Below are positions 1 through 13,793 of a DNA stretch of 64,000 nucleotides, one piece after another. This DNA comes from Amia ocellicauda. Its lineage: Eukaryota; Chordata; Actinopteri; Amiiformes; Amiidae. Position numbers and translations under genes: made by a program. The stretch lies in contig NC_089854.1 in the NCBI RefSeq assembly GCF_036373705.1, positions 25,557,225-25,621,224 of the forward strand, in the 5' to 3' direction. The notes under the pieces were generated by a model. It saw only the letters and a list, made by a program, of their open reading frames with translations. It did no database searches and was not told the origin of the DNA. Each line of letters opens with the position of its first letter. The stretch's first letter is position 1.

Positions 1-1510
1 AACAAATAGCTCTTAATTGCTGCCTTATTAAAATGTAATGCTTGTAACGAATATCTCCTTTGAATGAATCTTAGTGAACAATATTTGGGGACGACAACAT
101 GCAGGCTAATTGCTGGCTCTAAAGTTCTGTCTGGCTTAATTTGCTGATAGGGGTCTTACCCAGAGCTGACCCTCAGTCAGAGATGGGCCCAGCGGTCCTG
201 CTTCTCTCTTCAAAGGGCTGGTGAAGGTGTCTCTGGTGGTGTAGATTAAAGAACCTGCTGTCCTGGGTGTGAGGGCTCAGGTGTGTGAACAGAGCCCTCT
301 GGATGTTGGTGTGTCGGGAGGTCAGAGGTCAGCTGTGAGTTGGTGAGATCAGTGTGAGAAAGTAGTCAGCCAATTGAGAAAGAACAACGAAGATGGCCTT
401 GAAAGTGAAGCTGCTTATTTCAACACAGTGACTCCATACCTCTCCCTAATCGCACCTTCACTTTCATCCTTTCTGATCTTGGGCCCTGTATGCCAGGTGG
501 TGGACCTGAATTATGAAATCCATATTTCACTTTCTAACATTCGCATCCCTTCATTTGTGGTATTATTCCTTCATTTGAGATTGGGTAGGTAAGTGCTAAT
601 GAAAGTCTTTGCATTCCGTTGTCATTATGCATTGTTCAGACTTGGGTGGGTAATGAAAGGGAATAGTTTCACATGCCTTTTACCCATTTATTGATGCTTT
701 TTTTCGCAATGGTTGCGTTTTATGGCCTCTCAAGTCAGTAAGTCCTGTTAATTTTTCTTGGCGCAGAACTCTGTGTTTCATGCCCTAAAGGCTGCTTGAT
801 GTTCAGTAATAGTGCTTTTGAAGCTACTTTCACTTCCATTTTTTTTCTGACATTTTTCATAAGTGAAACATTCTTGCACAAAAAGAATGACCAAAAATGG
901 TGCAGATGTTTTTTTCTGTGGTATAATTGGTGTCATTACTACTCTTTAGATTAAACTTCTTTTGACATTTATAGAATCTACAGCATAAAGGGAAAGTTTA
1001 TTTTTGAAATTGTGCTATAAGTGTCAGCACTGCAATGAAATGTGCTTTTCTCCCCTTCAGGTTTCTCAGTTGTCAAAAACATCACATAGGGAAACTGTGA
1101 TTGTGACTTCAGCTTCTTTCTGCTAATCCACATTCTTTTTACTCCATATTTGGATTAGATCTCAAAAAATGCAATTCATTGTACTATTTTAAATTTGTCT
1201 TTTTAATTAAGATTTCACCCAAAAATATATATATAAAAAAATAACCTAGATACATAAATTAGTCCTAGAATACAGAATTGAAGATTATCTGGAGACCACC
1301 TCACTGGTTGTTCCAATTACCCAGGTGACTGAATGTCTTTAGCCTAAATTTTAATCAGCAAATTGGCAGCTAATTCCAGTTCGGTGCGGCCCCTATCTCA
1401 GTGCACATTGCTTTTCAAAACAGTTATCTGATTAAGCAATCTCTGACTTACATTTTAATTACAGCTACATTTTGTCAGTGGGTACTACCCTACAGGACAT
1501 TTTCATAATT

Positions 1511-1672
1511 AGGGCTAGACCAAATCAAAACTTTGACCCACCCGCAAGTCGCAAATTATGAAACTGTATCCTATCGCGTTTTGATTCTAATGATAAATTA
1601 AACCATGACAGGGCACAGATTTTTACATTGTGGTTCGTGGGTAAGTCAAAGTTTTGATTCAGTCTAAACCTT
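1511..1672. mobile_element. MITE with ~38-bp inverted ends
   Basis: Left CTAGACCAAATCAAAACTTT and right inverted AAAGTTTTGATTCAGTCTAA pair over about 38 bases with mismatches. Length 160 bp. A target duplication could not be made out, so the superfamily (hAT is my guess) is open. Confidence 0.65.
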
Positions 1673-3687
1673 AGTGTGTCTTTCACTGGGGACATCTGGT
1701 TTTGTTATCTTGCTGAATAGTGGGGACAATAAATTATTTGGTTGCATCCATCAGGCTTTAAAAATGTCTTTGCATCAAACTTACCTTGATGTAGTCATAT
1801 AATCATGCTGTCAATGGTAATATTTAGTAATCTATCCTAAACTTGAAGTTTCAGTCTTGTTGGTGATCCCTGAATATTAGTTATTGAGTTGTTTTTGATT
1901 AGAATATGTGTGAAATATTGGTTTCAAACTGCAGTAGGGAGTTTATTTTTGCCACACAGAATAAAAATGTATTTGGGTCCTGAAAACCAATTCTCTTCAC
2001 ATCAGTGCAGCTCAGTATTGCTTATATACAGAGAAGTGATTGACAGCAATCACGATTTCTGCCTGCCTCACTATAAGATAACAGTCTGAGCAATGTGGGG
2101 ACCAAACCACTTCCCAATGGCTGCTTTCTGACACCACCTGAATCTAATATTTTGTAATCTTTTAGTGACATTTCTTTTACTGAGCAGTAAATAGTGATTA
2201 CCTAGATCAATTGTTTTTTTTGGAGGGTGGGTGGGCGAATAGTTTTTGAAGAAAGGTGATGCGTGGGATTTGTATTTGTGACATTTAAAAAAAAAAAAAA
2301 TTTGTGTTTCACTGTCTAATTGACAGGAACGCAGAGCAGAGGGCTAAGGCAATTAGGACTGTGACCGTTATTGCGCAATTCGGTTACATTTGCTGTAAAT
2401 TTGGCAAAGGAGTGAGTAAATGCCACAGAAACACTCTTCCTGTTTTTTATATATAAAATCAAGTTTTTGAATTAAATTACAGCTTGTTTAGATAATCATC
2501 CCCAGGGTCACTTCGTGTGTCTTGGCATGTCATAGTTTGACAGCATGGAGGACTGATCATGTCACAGAGGTTGCTCTCATGTGTTTTGCCATTAACGCAT
2601 TCCATTATTAGAAAAAGCACGTGTGCATCCGGTCTGAATACCTGCCTCACAATTACCTCTGTGGGAGCAGGCTATTACCATACCCGGTGCTTCAGGCGAG
2701 GAGGCAGAGCGCTTCATTATGTTGAAATTCCTTTAACTTAATGATCATTTTCATAATTGTTATTGCTACCCTGACTGGTGTCCCTTTAAGGTGTTTGTTA
2801 CGCAGTGGGGACCTTGTTGGGAATTTAATGTACATTCTATCACATCAGCAGTCACTCAGAGGGGCTCCAGAGAGTGACAGGAAAACAAATAATGGGATTA
2901 CCTCGGGCTCTCCATCCCTGGGTCGAAAACTTTGCCTCTAAAGGCGGTATTCTGCTTCTCGAAGCGTTTTATTAAGAAGTTTTTGCACAGCGCTGATGTG
3001 CTGTCACTCCTGCGCTGAATTTTGCGAAGCACAGAGCCGGGCCCTGGCCAGAACTCCAGTATGTTCCCGTAAATATGACCAGAGCTTAAGCTTTACTGCA
3101 ATGCTTACTTACAGGTAGTCCATTTAAGAAAGGGAAAGGGAAGGGAGTTTAATAGGTAAATTACAAGAAAATAATTAAAATTTCCATCAAGGCTAATACA
3201 CAGTTCACTCTATCGACACCACATCATCCTTGAAAGTATTTCCATTATAGTTTGCAGCATTTACACACATCTGTACATTTTGATGTAAGGTGACGGTATA
3301 AAATAAGATGGCTTACGAGAGGAGAAATGTGTGATACATTTCTGGGACAATCTATATTTATACTAAATGTAACACATTACGGTAAAAGCAGGGAAGTCAT
3401 GTGCTCAAATGTTAGTATATTATCCTGCATAATGTAAAGTACAGCCCTGTGAGGATAATAGTTGCTCCTTCCAAATAATTAAAGTTTCTCTTATCTGTCC
3501 TGTACTACATACAGGCCCCTGTGAAAAGTAGCTTTATGCATCAGCTGAGAATATTTCGTGCAGTGATTGACAAGTCTCAGTCCTGCAGATTATGACAAAG
3601 ATCTGATCAGTTACATAACTAGTTGATTCAGCTATGCATGTAACAGCTCAGGTGAAAAGAAATCCTACAATTGTTTTATCATCCTTG
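1673..3687. other. non-coding, nothing recognised
   Basis: AT-rich, with only short chance reading frames. It is either an upstream intron of the G-alpha gene or intergenic. Confidence 0.6.
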
Positions 3688-4345
3688 CTCTTACTTACTT
3701 ACTTATCCTCTTCACTCCAAGAGGAGCATAAGGTCGAAACAAACTTCAATGCTTTTCTGTCTTTCGCCTTTACTTCAGCTTCACCCCAGGTCAAACCCAT
3801 CTGCTTCAGCTCCTTTTCAACTGTTTGGTGTCAGGTGTTATGTGGGCGGCCTCTAGGTCTTTTGCCTTGTGGTGTCCAGCGAAGTGCGGTCCTATCCAAA
3901 GAAATTTGCTCCATCCCCAAGATGTGTCCCAACCATCTGAGTCTCCTCCTCTCTATCTCTGTTGTAATGCAGCAGGTGTTTGTGCGTTTGAACAGGTCAG
4001 AGTTAGATATCTTATTGCACCAAAATCTGTGACAGATTAGTCTCAGACATCCATTATGGAAGGCAGGTAGTGATTTCATGTCGCACTACCTGGAGTCACT
4101 CTCCAGCATTTACTACCATATAACAGCACCGATTTAACATTACTGTAGTTGAGTCTGATCTTGGTTTTGAGCTGGTATTGTTTAGACTTCCAGATGTTCC
4201 AAAGTCTTTTGAAGGCTATTCTGGCCTTGCTCAGTCTGCTCTTAATATCTTTAGTGGTGGAGTTTTCCTGACTGACCAAAGTGCCTAGGTAGGTAAAGTC
4301 TTCAATTTTCTCTAGGTCTACTCCCTTGATGTTTATAGGGGTGGT
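3688..4345 (-). mobile_element. non-LTR retrotransposon remnant (reverse transcriptase C-terminal part)
   Basis: On the minus strand, two frames give conserved tail sequence of a LINE reverse transcriptase (FKRLWNIWKSKQYQLKTKIR, LLYGSKCWRV) and of its C-terminal domain (RRRLRWLGHILGM, LRWTPQGKRPRGRP). The frames differ, so it is dead. The 3' end runs into a (TAAG)n-type tail (plus strand CTTACTTACTTACTTA, about 3686-3703), as expected for a 5'-truncated insertion. Confidence 0.8.
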
Positions 4346-7300
4346 TTATGGACTGTTAATTCGGAGTACTCATCCCTGCTCTAACACAAAGGAAATTATA
4401 TAACTGTAATGGAATCGGAACATTGCTGCCAAATTTATAATAGCCAAAATTGCAGGGCCGGTCATGGCACTTTATTGGCAGAAAACCTGTAAGGCAGCCG
4501 AGGCTTCTCAGAGACTCTCTTGTCGAGACTTTTTCTTTCCATTGGTGTACTATCATGCATATGTTGTTGTTTTTGCTCTTTTTTGAGTGATAATATAAAG
4601 ATTTTGGTTGGCATGCCGACACGCAGCTGTGTGATGTTGTGACTGAATCTCCAGGGGTGCAATACTATGGAGCACATACACAGCTTTTTAAAATCTAGAT
4701 TTTGATCCTCTCCATACTGAAGACTGTATTGTCATTTAAAAGAATAAGATTCATTGAGTTATATTGGTTTAAAAAAAAAAAAAAAGCATATCCGTGAACT
4801 ATGTAGGGGATCTGACCATAATTAACTCCATCAAAAGGTCTCGTATACTGAAACACAGTTCTTCAAAAACCTTTGGGGGGGGGGGGAAAGGAGTCTCTCT
4901 CTCGTTCCATGAAACATCAAAGTGATCTGTGTTCAGACCGGTGCGTCAGTCTTCGTTTATCTTGAACAACGAAGGCTTCTGGCTGTGTGCTTTTCATTAG
5001 TTTCTAACTAAATGTTTAAACGCTTATTTTAACAACTGGTGGGCTTACAGCCTGGGAAACCCCCGAGTGTCTTCTCCATAGACAGCAGCTAATTAGCTAA
5101 ATGAAGTGAACTAGCTTCCTGTGTTGAGCCAGTTTGCAGCCACATGCTGGCTGTCTGAGTGCCTGAGCGTCACGGTTCCCCAGCACAGAGAGGAATAAAC
5201 ATCAATTAGTGCCCAGTGCCAGCCAGCCACGGTTTCAATGGTGACAAAATGTCATATTTTTTTTTCCATGCCAGGCAGACAAATTAAATCTTTGATTAAC
5301 TTTCTTCATGCCAAGGCATACCATGCAATGAAATTCTTGTTTTCCTTTGTCCCAATAAAATACACTTGTTGGGGCTCAAAGTTTTTGATTCCCAGAAGGC
5401 TTAAAAAATCCTATTGTTTTGTGACCAACCGAATTTACAGAAAGTCCGTAAATGTAATCAACTCTCACATCCATTGATGTATTTGTGTCAGGGTTTTTTT
5501 GTGTGTAAATGTTTTAATTAATGTTTTCCCTCCTCATTATTATATAAGCCATACTTAGCTTCAAACGTTTGTTTTGGTTTATGTGGAAATGTATATAATA
5601 CTCCTTGTTAATATAATACTGTTATAATGCTCAGAAAAAGGTATTAACGTTCAAGCAAAAATATCTTGTTTCAAAGTTTAGATAAAGATTCTCCCTACCG
5701 GTTTTCTGTTTGTTCTCTTTGATATATGGTAGTTGATGTTTTTCACAAGGGTGGCTTTGGAAGACAGTCTGTGTAGGAAGCAGGTGCCCTTTGTGCAGCT
5801 TAAACTCGATACAGCTTTTGACACATGTCAAAACATTTGCAACCCGAGCTTAGATTCTTTTCTGCATTACTGATCATAAACTGCACGTATTTGTTTCATA
5901 TCCTTCTGTTTCTCCTGAGAAGAGTGAGACAATGCCTCTTTCTATAACAGTAAAATACATTAATAGTAGGGGATCTTAAGGGTAGATCCCAGCATAGTGA
6001 CATTTCAAATCAAGTGCTTCATAATACAAATATATATATAGCATTATTATTTTTAAATTTAATCTGCTAGTTATAGCCTTTTAAGTCTGCAGTCTAGGTA
6101 AGGAGTTTGACTTTATAATTTTAGACTTTCTATATATGTTTTTACATTATACATCTTTAATTCTTGTGTGCTGAATCTTTTCTCTCCTTTTCATCTGTGC
6201 ATGGTACAAACGAACTGTGTTTATTATCTCTTAGGGAGCAGGTGCTGAATAATATAGTGTGAGGGACAAGCATTTAGCAAGCTGTCAGACGGCAGTAAAA
6301 AAGGCAGAGGCAGCTTCGGTTTGTGAAGTCGATAATGTGTCTGTCGATGGTCTGATGTTAGCACGGCATTTGGATTATCCTAGCATAACGATGTAAACAA
6401 TGCTGTACTGAACCCTCTCCTTTCCCAGGCTGCGGTGACAGGTTTAGTTGGATGCAACAAATCTCAATCGGCTTTCTCACTGTGTAGCTTTCATTCATAC
6501 ACTAACTAAAAGATAATTATGTATTTATATAATATGAGTCGTGGTTTGAAACCATTGAAGCTACTTGTCAGTTTTGCCAGTGTATTTAAACATTCATCAT
6601 TCATTCATATCTTGTTTGTTCAATCTTTAGAAATATGCTTACTGTAAAATATTGTTAATAACTGTTCTAGTTAAAGGCATAACTGTTTTGCATTATTTAA
6701 TTTATATAAAAATGTATTTGTGTTACTTGGAAATTAAATCTTCGTACATTCCTTTTGATAATGTCCCCACATGGATGTTAACATTGAGTTTCTCTTTCAA
6801 TGCAAAGTTAAGTTGTTGTTGTCCCCCCTCAGAGTAGTATGTAGAAATCCTTAAAACACATTACAGTGCTCAATAGTGACTGAAACTCACTTAAGCCAGT
6901 GTTAAGTATTGTCCAGTTTCTTAAAAGATGATTCCCTGCCTTCTGTTAATCCACATTTTCTGCCCAATCTGTACTGCGTTATTTATACAAAGAGTACTTT
7001 TTAGAGTACATTTACACTGGCAGCTGTGCTCGAGACACTTAAAATGGAATTAACAGATTTATTTCTGTTACTTACAGGTATTTCCCTTGTAAGGACTTTG
7101 TATTCTTCAATAATACCCAAAGAGATTTTACTCTCAATGTGAATTCCCAGGAAAGTTTAGGTTAAAAAAATAAAATATAGAGACAGAATAGAATACATTC
7201 TGTTTTTATGTCATTCAGCAAAGTAAGACCTGCATGCTATGATTCAGAGGTTAAAGTGTTAAAACTGTATAGAGATCTGATGACATGGTGAACCACAGCC

Positions 7301-8309
7301 ATCCTTGGCTTAGCTCGGTGTGAATCTGCCAGCCTTGATATTGCTAAAATGTGCTGGAGAATGCAGTGCAGGCATATCTGATCTGACGAGCCATTCAAAC
7401 CCTGCTACGAAATGCCCAGCTCGGGTAAGGGAGACTGTGGACAGGATGACTGAGGAGTGATCACATGACTTGATTACACCCTGCAGGCGGCTTCCTGCTC
7501 TGGGTGGCTGATTTCACAAGGATTGGCGCTGTCCAATCAACACATTATTGCCGCTTTTTCCCTGCTGGCTGGCTTGCACTTCTGTGCTCTTGCCCACTAA
7601 ACAAAAAAACTTTTGAAAGTCTTCTGGACACTATGAGTGTCAAACTTAAATCTTCTCCTAGAAACCATTTTAATGTCAGTTTAGTTTTCATGTCAGGGGT
7701 GCACAATTATGCGTTGGGCTCCAGAATGCGTAAATGGTACTTTCATATCAATGCAAAATCTGTTTCTGTAAGGCAAGCACAGAAATGAAAATATTTAGTC
7801 TTGTTTGCAAAGTGGCTGTATAAATATTCACTATTCAGCTTATGCCTGTGGCCCTCAGCATGTGAAATCCCCTGAGGTTGTCTGAGAAGTTCCTCCAGCT
7901 GGCATCTGTCACTTCCTTCGTGGGATCTCAAACTGATCTAGGAGAGAAAGTCATGAGGCCCGTCACACAGATGCTGTGCCTGTCTCAGCCCCCATTCTGA
8001 TTATAGTAGCTTCAGAGCAAAACATCAGTTTCCATGTGCTCGTCTTTATATCAGTCTTTCAGTCTCTCTGAACTACATTTTCAAATGTACATCACTAGCT
8101 CCTTCATCTAATAAAACAATAACATATATACAAAGTAATATGAATGTAAGAAATACATTTCTTTAACACACACCACAAAATATGGTTCTTTTCCAGTGGA
8201 AGGCAGTGTGCAGTTAGAAGCTGGCCTGACTGGTGACTCTGAAATGGCCTCTGGTTTTCTTTGTCCAGCACATCACTAAAGATCCCCCTATATGTTTCTT
8301 CCTTAACAG
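4346..8309. other. non-coding; probable G-alpha intron
   Basis: A search by eye for the expected preceding G-alpha exon (helical-domain end, LW..xGVQ-type motif) found nothing. A G10 run occurs at 4876-4885 and an A-run near 4772. It ends in the acceptor at 8308-8309. Confidence 0.55.
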
Positions 8310-11300
8310 TTTCTTTGAGAACATGGCCCGGATCATCGCCCCAGAGTACATGCCCACCGAGACTGATGTTCTGAGAGTCAGGCTGCGGACTACTGGTGTC
8401 ATCGAGACCCAGTTCAAAGTCAGCCACCTGGTTTTCAGGTAAGTAAAGCTGCCGTCAGATAGAAATACTCTATTTTTCTCTTTGGTATTTAGCATTAAAA
8501 GCATTAAAAATAACAATTAAAAAAAAAACAAAAAACATGACACTAAAATTTAGATGGTTTTCCTTCACTACACCTGCCAATGATGCTGCGCTTAATTTTA
8601 TCATTTGACAGCTCTAAATCCCTGTATTAATGGGATTATTGACATTTTGATTAATCTGAACGTTTTTTAATTAAGTCTTTGAGAACAGGATTGAAGATCC
8701 GACGACAGGCGTGTAATTAGTCCTAGTTTGACAGGATCTTCACACTCTGCGCAGGTGGACTGAGTTACTGTCAGCTCCAGATAGACATAGCCTGGACACG
8801 CACTTTGATTGCGATCAGGCCAGAGCTAGAGCCGCTCTCACTCATTATACCTTCGGTTGACAGTCGCAGCTTTGTACAAGGGGTTTATTATTGTCTGAAT
8901 TTTATTTTACACTACACTTTTGGTTTGTGGCTTAAGAACCGCTTTAAGCTAGAGACTCCTTTTACATCGTTATCGTGATCTGCTATAGAAAAACAGCCCC
9001 ACTCAAGAGAAAGGATAGCGTTCTGTCTTCAGGTCCCCGTTGTTGCCCTTTTGTGAATTTTAAAATGAATGGAAAGAGCCTGTTTTGTCATTGGTTCATT
9101 TCAGTCATTCACTACCTTGGAACGTTGTCTTTTAATTGTCAAAAATAGATTTTCTCTCAGATCCATTTGCTTATCTGTGGTTATCATCTTTTTAAAATGC
9201 ATGCATACATTAGGCTGGTCTTGTATAACATATATTACTAGTATTCACTTGATACAGGAGTCTTGGATTCTGTAGCCACTTAACACGGCAGCCGAGACGT
9301 TGTGTGCAGAGATACAGAGTGCCAAAGGGGGCATTGTTTAGATTTCTCTTCAGCTTTATGCTCTTTGATTTTTGTAATCACATGGTCTTAATGGAAGAGA
9401 AAGCCTCTCTAAATTTGTCAGTGGTCTCTAAAGAGGCCTTGTCTTCCACTACTTCTGAACAAGGGAGATGTTATTCCACGTGCTTCATTACTCCTGCAAA
9501 TTTGAGCTCACTCATTCATGTAATAGCCTTGGCTTTGTATTTCTCCTCTTAAGAGGGCTAGGTTGTGAAACCGCACCTTCAAAATAATAGTGTTATCTCC
9601 ATGGCACACATACTTTATACTGCCACCCCCTCCATAAGTACAAAGGCTGTTAAATCTGTGAATCCATCTGTCTCCTTAGAATTGGAGTTTAAGGACTTCA
9701 TAGTTTCTCACTGCTGTGTGACAATATAAGGGAATTATTGGTGACATTGGTATTGCGGGTAATTTTCCACTCTGCGGTTTGCTGCTGATTTGAAGGGTAA
9801 TGGCTGCTAGTCGATAGAGCAGGTTTCCACAACCGAGGCTACAGATCAGTCCTAATATGAAGTAGGGAAATACTGACACTCAGCCCTCATTGAAATGCAA
9901 GGACTCTTGCATTGACTGAAAGCAGGTGTGAGATGTTGGACTGTGATATTGTTTCTGCAGTTGTGTATTACACTGATGATACTTTCTATATATTCACTGG
10001 GTTTGCTTTTGTATATAAACAAAAATGAACTAGTTCTGGCATACTCGTGTTTGTTGTGTATATATGCATAAGGATCAAGCCAGCCCTATCACAGATATTA
10101 TCTTGCACTATTTAGTCTTCTGGACAGAAATGTTCAGTTTTGTTCTCAGACCATACTGTGTCTTTTGGTATTGATATAGTTGTTAATGTTGCACTTTACA
10201 ACCCGATTTTTAATTTCTTGGCTTTGTTTTTTACAAACCAAAAAACCTCATGTATCCTCCCATGTCTTACTCTGAGCATCTTAATGCTGAAGGGCTTTCA
10301 GTCAGCATAACATTTTCAACATTTTCAGCATTTTCTCCTTTTTAAAAGTCATTGTGAATTGACACCTAATTACATACAGGTGTTACTATTAATACCATCC
10401 TTTCAGAAACACTGCACTAATCGGCTCCCTTAAATTAGATTAATTGAATCTGTTAATTGCTCAGTGAGGATTTGGTTAGCTATATCAAATTATTAATAGC
10501 TGGTGGTTAACACTTTGCATAATTTTATCTTAGGAAAGACAATAAATAAAATGCAAAGAAATGGGATTATGGAAATCCATAGCTGTGGTTTATCAATTAG
10601 AGACAAGGATGAGTGAATCCAGCTTAAAGCAACTTGCTCGGTATACTGTGACACACCCTGTTTGTAGTTCTCCTATTGTTTCTGTAGTTCGGGGACATGA
10701 ATGTGATTCTTATCTATTTCTTTTATGAGTTCTGCAAAGTGGGATCTTGACACTGAGCTTTTTTGTTACATAAGCAGCAGCTTTTCCAGCAATGTGTCTA
10801 AGCCCCCTTCAATATCTTGAAGCACTCAAATTGATCAAATAAATCAGCACCATGCTAGGTTTATACCTTTTTCCCCATTAACTTTTTGTATAAATGCAAA
10901 ACCCAGCCACTGACTAAAACAAACAAAAACAAAACGCAGTACTGCTATTGGAAATTGATGTTGGCAGGTGGGGAAAAGATTTGATTTGGTCTGGGTCTTA
11001 GCTTAAAATGAAGATATGGCAATGGGGCCAGAGTATTATATAGATCATCAGATTCTCTGCTTTTTGAGAGTATCATCTAAAAGAAAAAAATAAAGTATAA
11101 CTCGCAGATTGTTCTCAGTGGGTCAAAACATTTTTTAACAGGTATTCACAAATATAGAATAAAAGTATTGAAAGAAAAAATACTTTAATATTGATTTGCT
11201 GGAACTGATGTTAAATCATTACATATTGTTAACAGCTCCTGCTGCAGAAGATCGCATTCATTATAAATATAATGCCATTCTATGCCATAAAAACACATGA

Positions 11301-13695
11301 ACCTTATTTTCCATGCGCCTTCAAAGGTCATGAGTGAACAAGGCGAATAATCTATGGAAAACAAAGCTCATTAGTAGCCATCTTATCAGGACGACCTTTT
11401 TAAGCCTTTCATAAGAAGGATTCCTTGTAATAAATGTATAATGCCACTCAGTCATACCCATAAAATATTATAATGACTTATTTAAAATTTTACAGTTATC
11501 ACCTTTACCTCATTAGCATTTTCTTCCTAAGGCTTTATCAAAGATGGGTCTTGAAAAATTATTATTGATAACGTCCTGCTAATATAAGCCAGATTTTCCT
11601 TATGTAAGTTGAACTTTACATTGAAAGTATTTTAAGTGTCACATTAAATAAGTGTTTCAGAAATATCTTCTGCATGACTCTTCATATACATTTACTTGTA
11701 TTTCCTTTACACCTAGATGTTGTAGCATGATTCTGTGAATACATTACTATACAGATGTCTGTGTAAACATTCAAATGTTGCAGACAATTTCCACAAATGC
11801 ACACTTAAAAATGAATGTTCTTTCCATCTGGACTGAATAAAGCTGCTCACCAGTGAGAGATGCTCACTCGCCTCAAAACTATTGACGTAGAACATACTGG
11901 AGGATGGTTCTGAATGGGAATAAATATAATAGGAATGTGTATTTCTAAGGTAGAAAAAATACAGGGCCGGTCATTTAACCTTTTGAATCTGCTGGGGATG
12001 TAAGAAGTGGTTTGGTACCTCCAGGGCATGTTCAGTGCAGGTTGGTGTCTTGGAAAAGCACTGAGTTTACTCGGCACATGCAGCAGGCAGTGGCATGCAA
12101 ACAATCCACACTGTCGAGCATTCACCGCCAAAATAGGGAGTCACGAGCGACAGGTTTGCTGGAGGCCTAACACTCACGAATCGCATATTAAATATTGATC
12201 AGGTTCAGCAGTGACACCTATCCTGGAAAAGGCCATGGAGAACTCTGAAAGTTCTTCCCTGAAAGCCAGGGAATGTCCATCTCATCGACGGTCATCGACG
12301 CTCTTCTTGGATGATGCGCTGGCAGAGCTTCTGATACCCAACACTTCTCACCTCCAGTACGATGTGGTCTCTGAATTGTGAGCACGAGCACATGGATAAA
12401 GAATTTCTCGCCAACTTCTCAGGTTTTAAATGTATTAGTTACCACCTCTCTCTCATTGGTCTGTGAGTCGAATGCTTTGGTGTCTCTTTTTAACCCAAGA
12501 AAATGTTTCCAGTTTAAATAATTGTTCATAAAAAATCGAGGCAATTACTGTAGGAAGTGGTTTATGGGATCTGCAATTCTTTGTCAAAAACAAATAATTA
12601 GAAATGACTGCACCCTACCAATCAGAAAGTACTGTTTTATTTTTAAAGTCTCTTCAGGGACAGATAAGGGTGGGGGCTGACTGGAAAATCACAAGCTCAT
12701 TTAGTATGTTGATGCTTTATAACATTTTTAAGCATTTAATTATACTACTGTCATTGAATTGCCAGTGTCATTGCATGCCAGTAGATTGTTGACTGTTGGA
12801 CTGAGAAATTCTCTTCCATCTTTGTTGCTACTGCAATTCCAAACAAAATAAAAACACATTGTGGGCAGATCATTTCTTGAGTTATACATCTGTGGTCTCT
12901 CTCCATTCTGCCTAATTACTGTACTGTCAGATTTCAGCCTCCCTTATTTTAGACTCTAACTCCTGCAGTGTCTTTCACTGGGATCTATGACTTGGAATCG
13001 CACCAGCGACTGCTGTGTTATCACCTGGGAAGTGAGAAAGTGCTGTCAGCAACACCTCCACCCGGTGCTGCACTAATGAGATCTGACATATGTAAATTAT
13101 AAGACAAATTTGGAAAAATAATAATTTTATTTTCTTGTCATAGTAGTGAATACTGAGGGATTTCTTTATTTTGACTGCACTTACCGGATATTTCATATTC
13201 AATGTAGAGAAGAAGTATGACGTTCCGTAATTTACATGAAAGCTTCAAATTCATGCTCCCGTCTCCGCTGATGCCCTTGCCTCCTGCAACGGATCCTTTT
13301 ACAGTCTGGCATCTCTCACAGTCGCTGGCAGAGTCCACTGACAAGTTATGCAGAGACCTGCTCTTTGTTTTGTCAAATCAATTAAATGTTTCCTGAGGCT
13401 CCCGAAGCTTTTGTCAAAATCAGGCACGTTCTCCGCAACAGGAGCTATCCTTTTCTGGGCTCATTTTCTTGCTGATCGTGGGGACTGTTGACCGCTGTCA
13501 CCATTGAAGTTACAGATAATGCCATGTAGCTGACATCATTAATTCTATAAATGGGACCCACAACACCCCATCCATCACATTGGATCTCATCAGCGCTTCC
13601 TCAGAATTAGTGTTTGGATGAAGCTACAATATTTCTTCATATTGTGTGAGTGGTGTCACCTGTGCTGCTCATGTTTTTTCACATATTTGGTGGCA

Positions 13696-13793
<98 letters not shown>

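Noticed and set aside
160-330. GC-richer block that might be a missing upstream G-alpha exon
   Set aside because: All three frames on the plus strand lack the expected helical-domain motifs and have stops; the minus strand gives no known protein.
9560-9620. CAAAATAATAGTG as a Tc1 terminal repeat
   Set aside because: Only about 13 bases match and there is no second end or inner sequence.
12180-12390. Less AT-rich stretch in the G-alpha intron as a possible extra exon
   Set aside because: No open frame fits the G-alpha phase or protein and no family match is seen.
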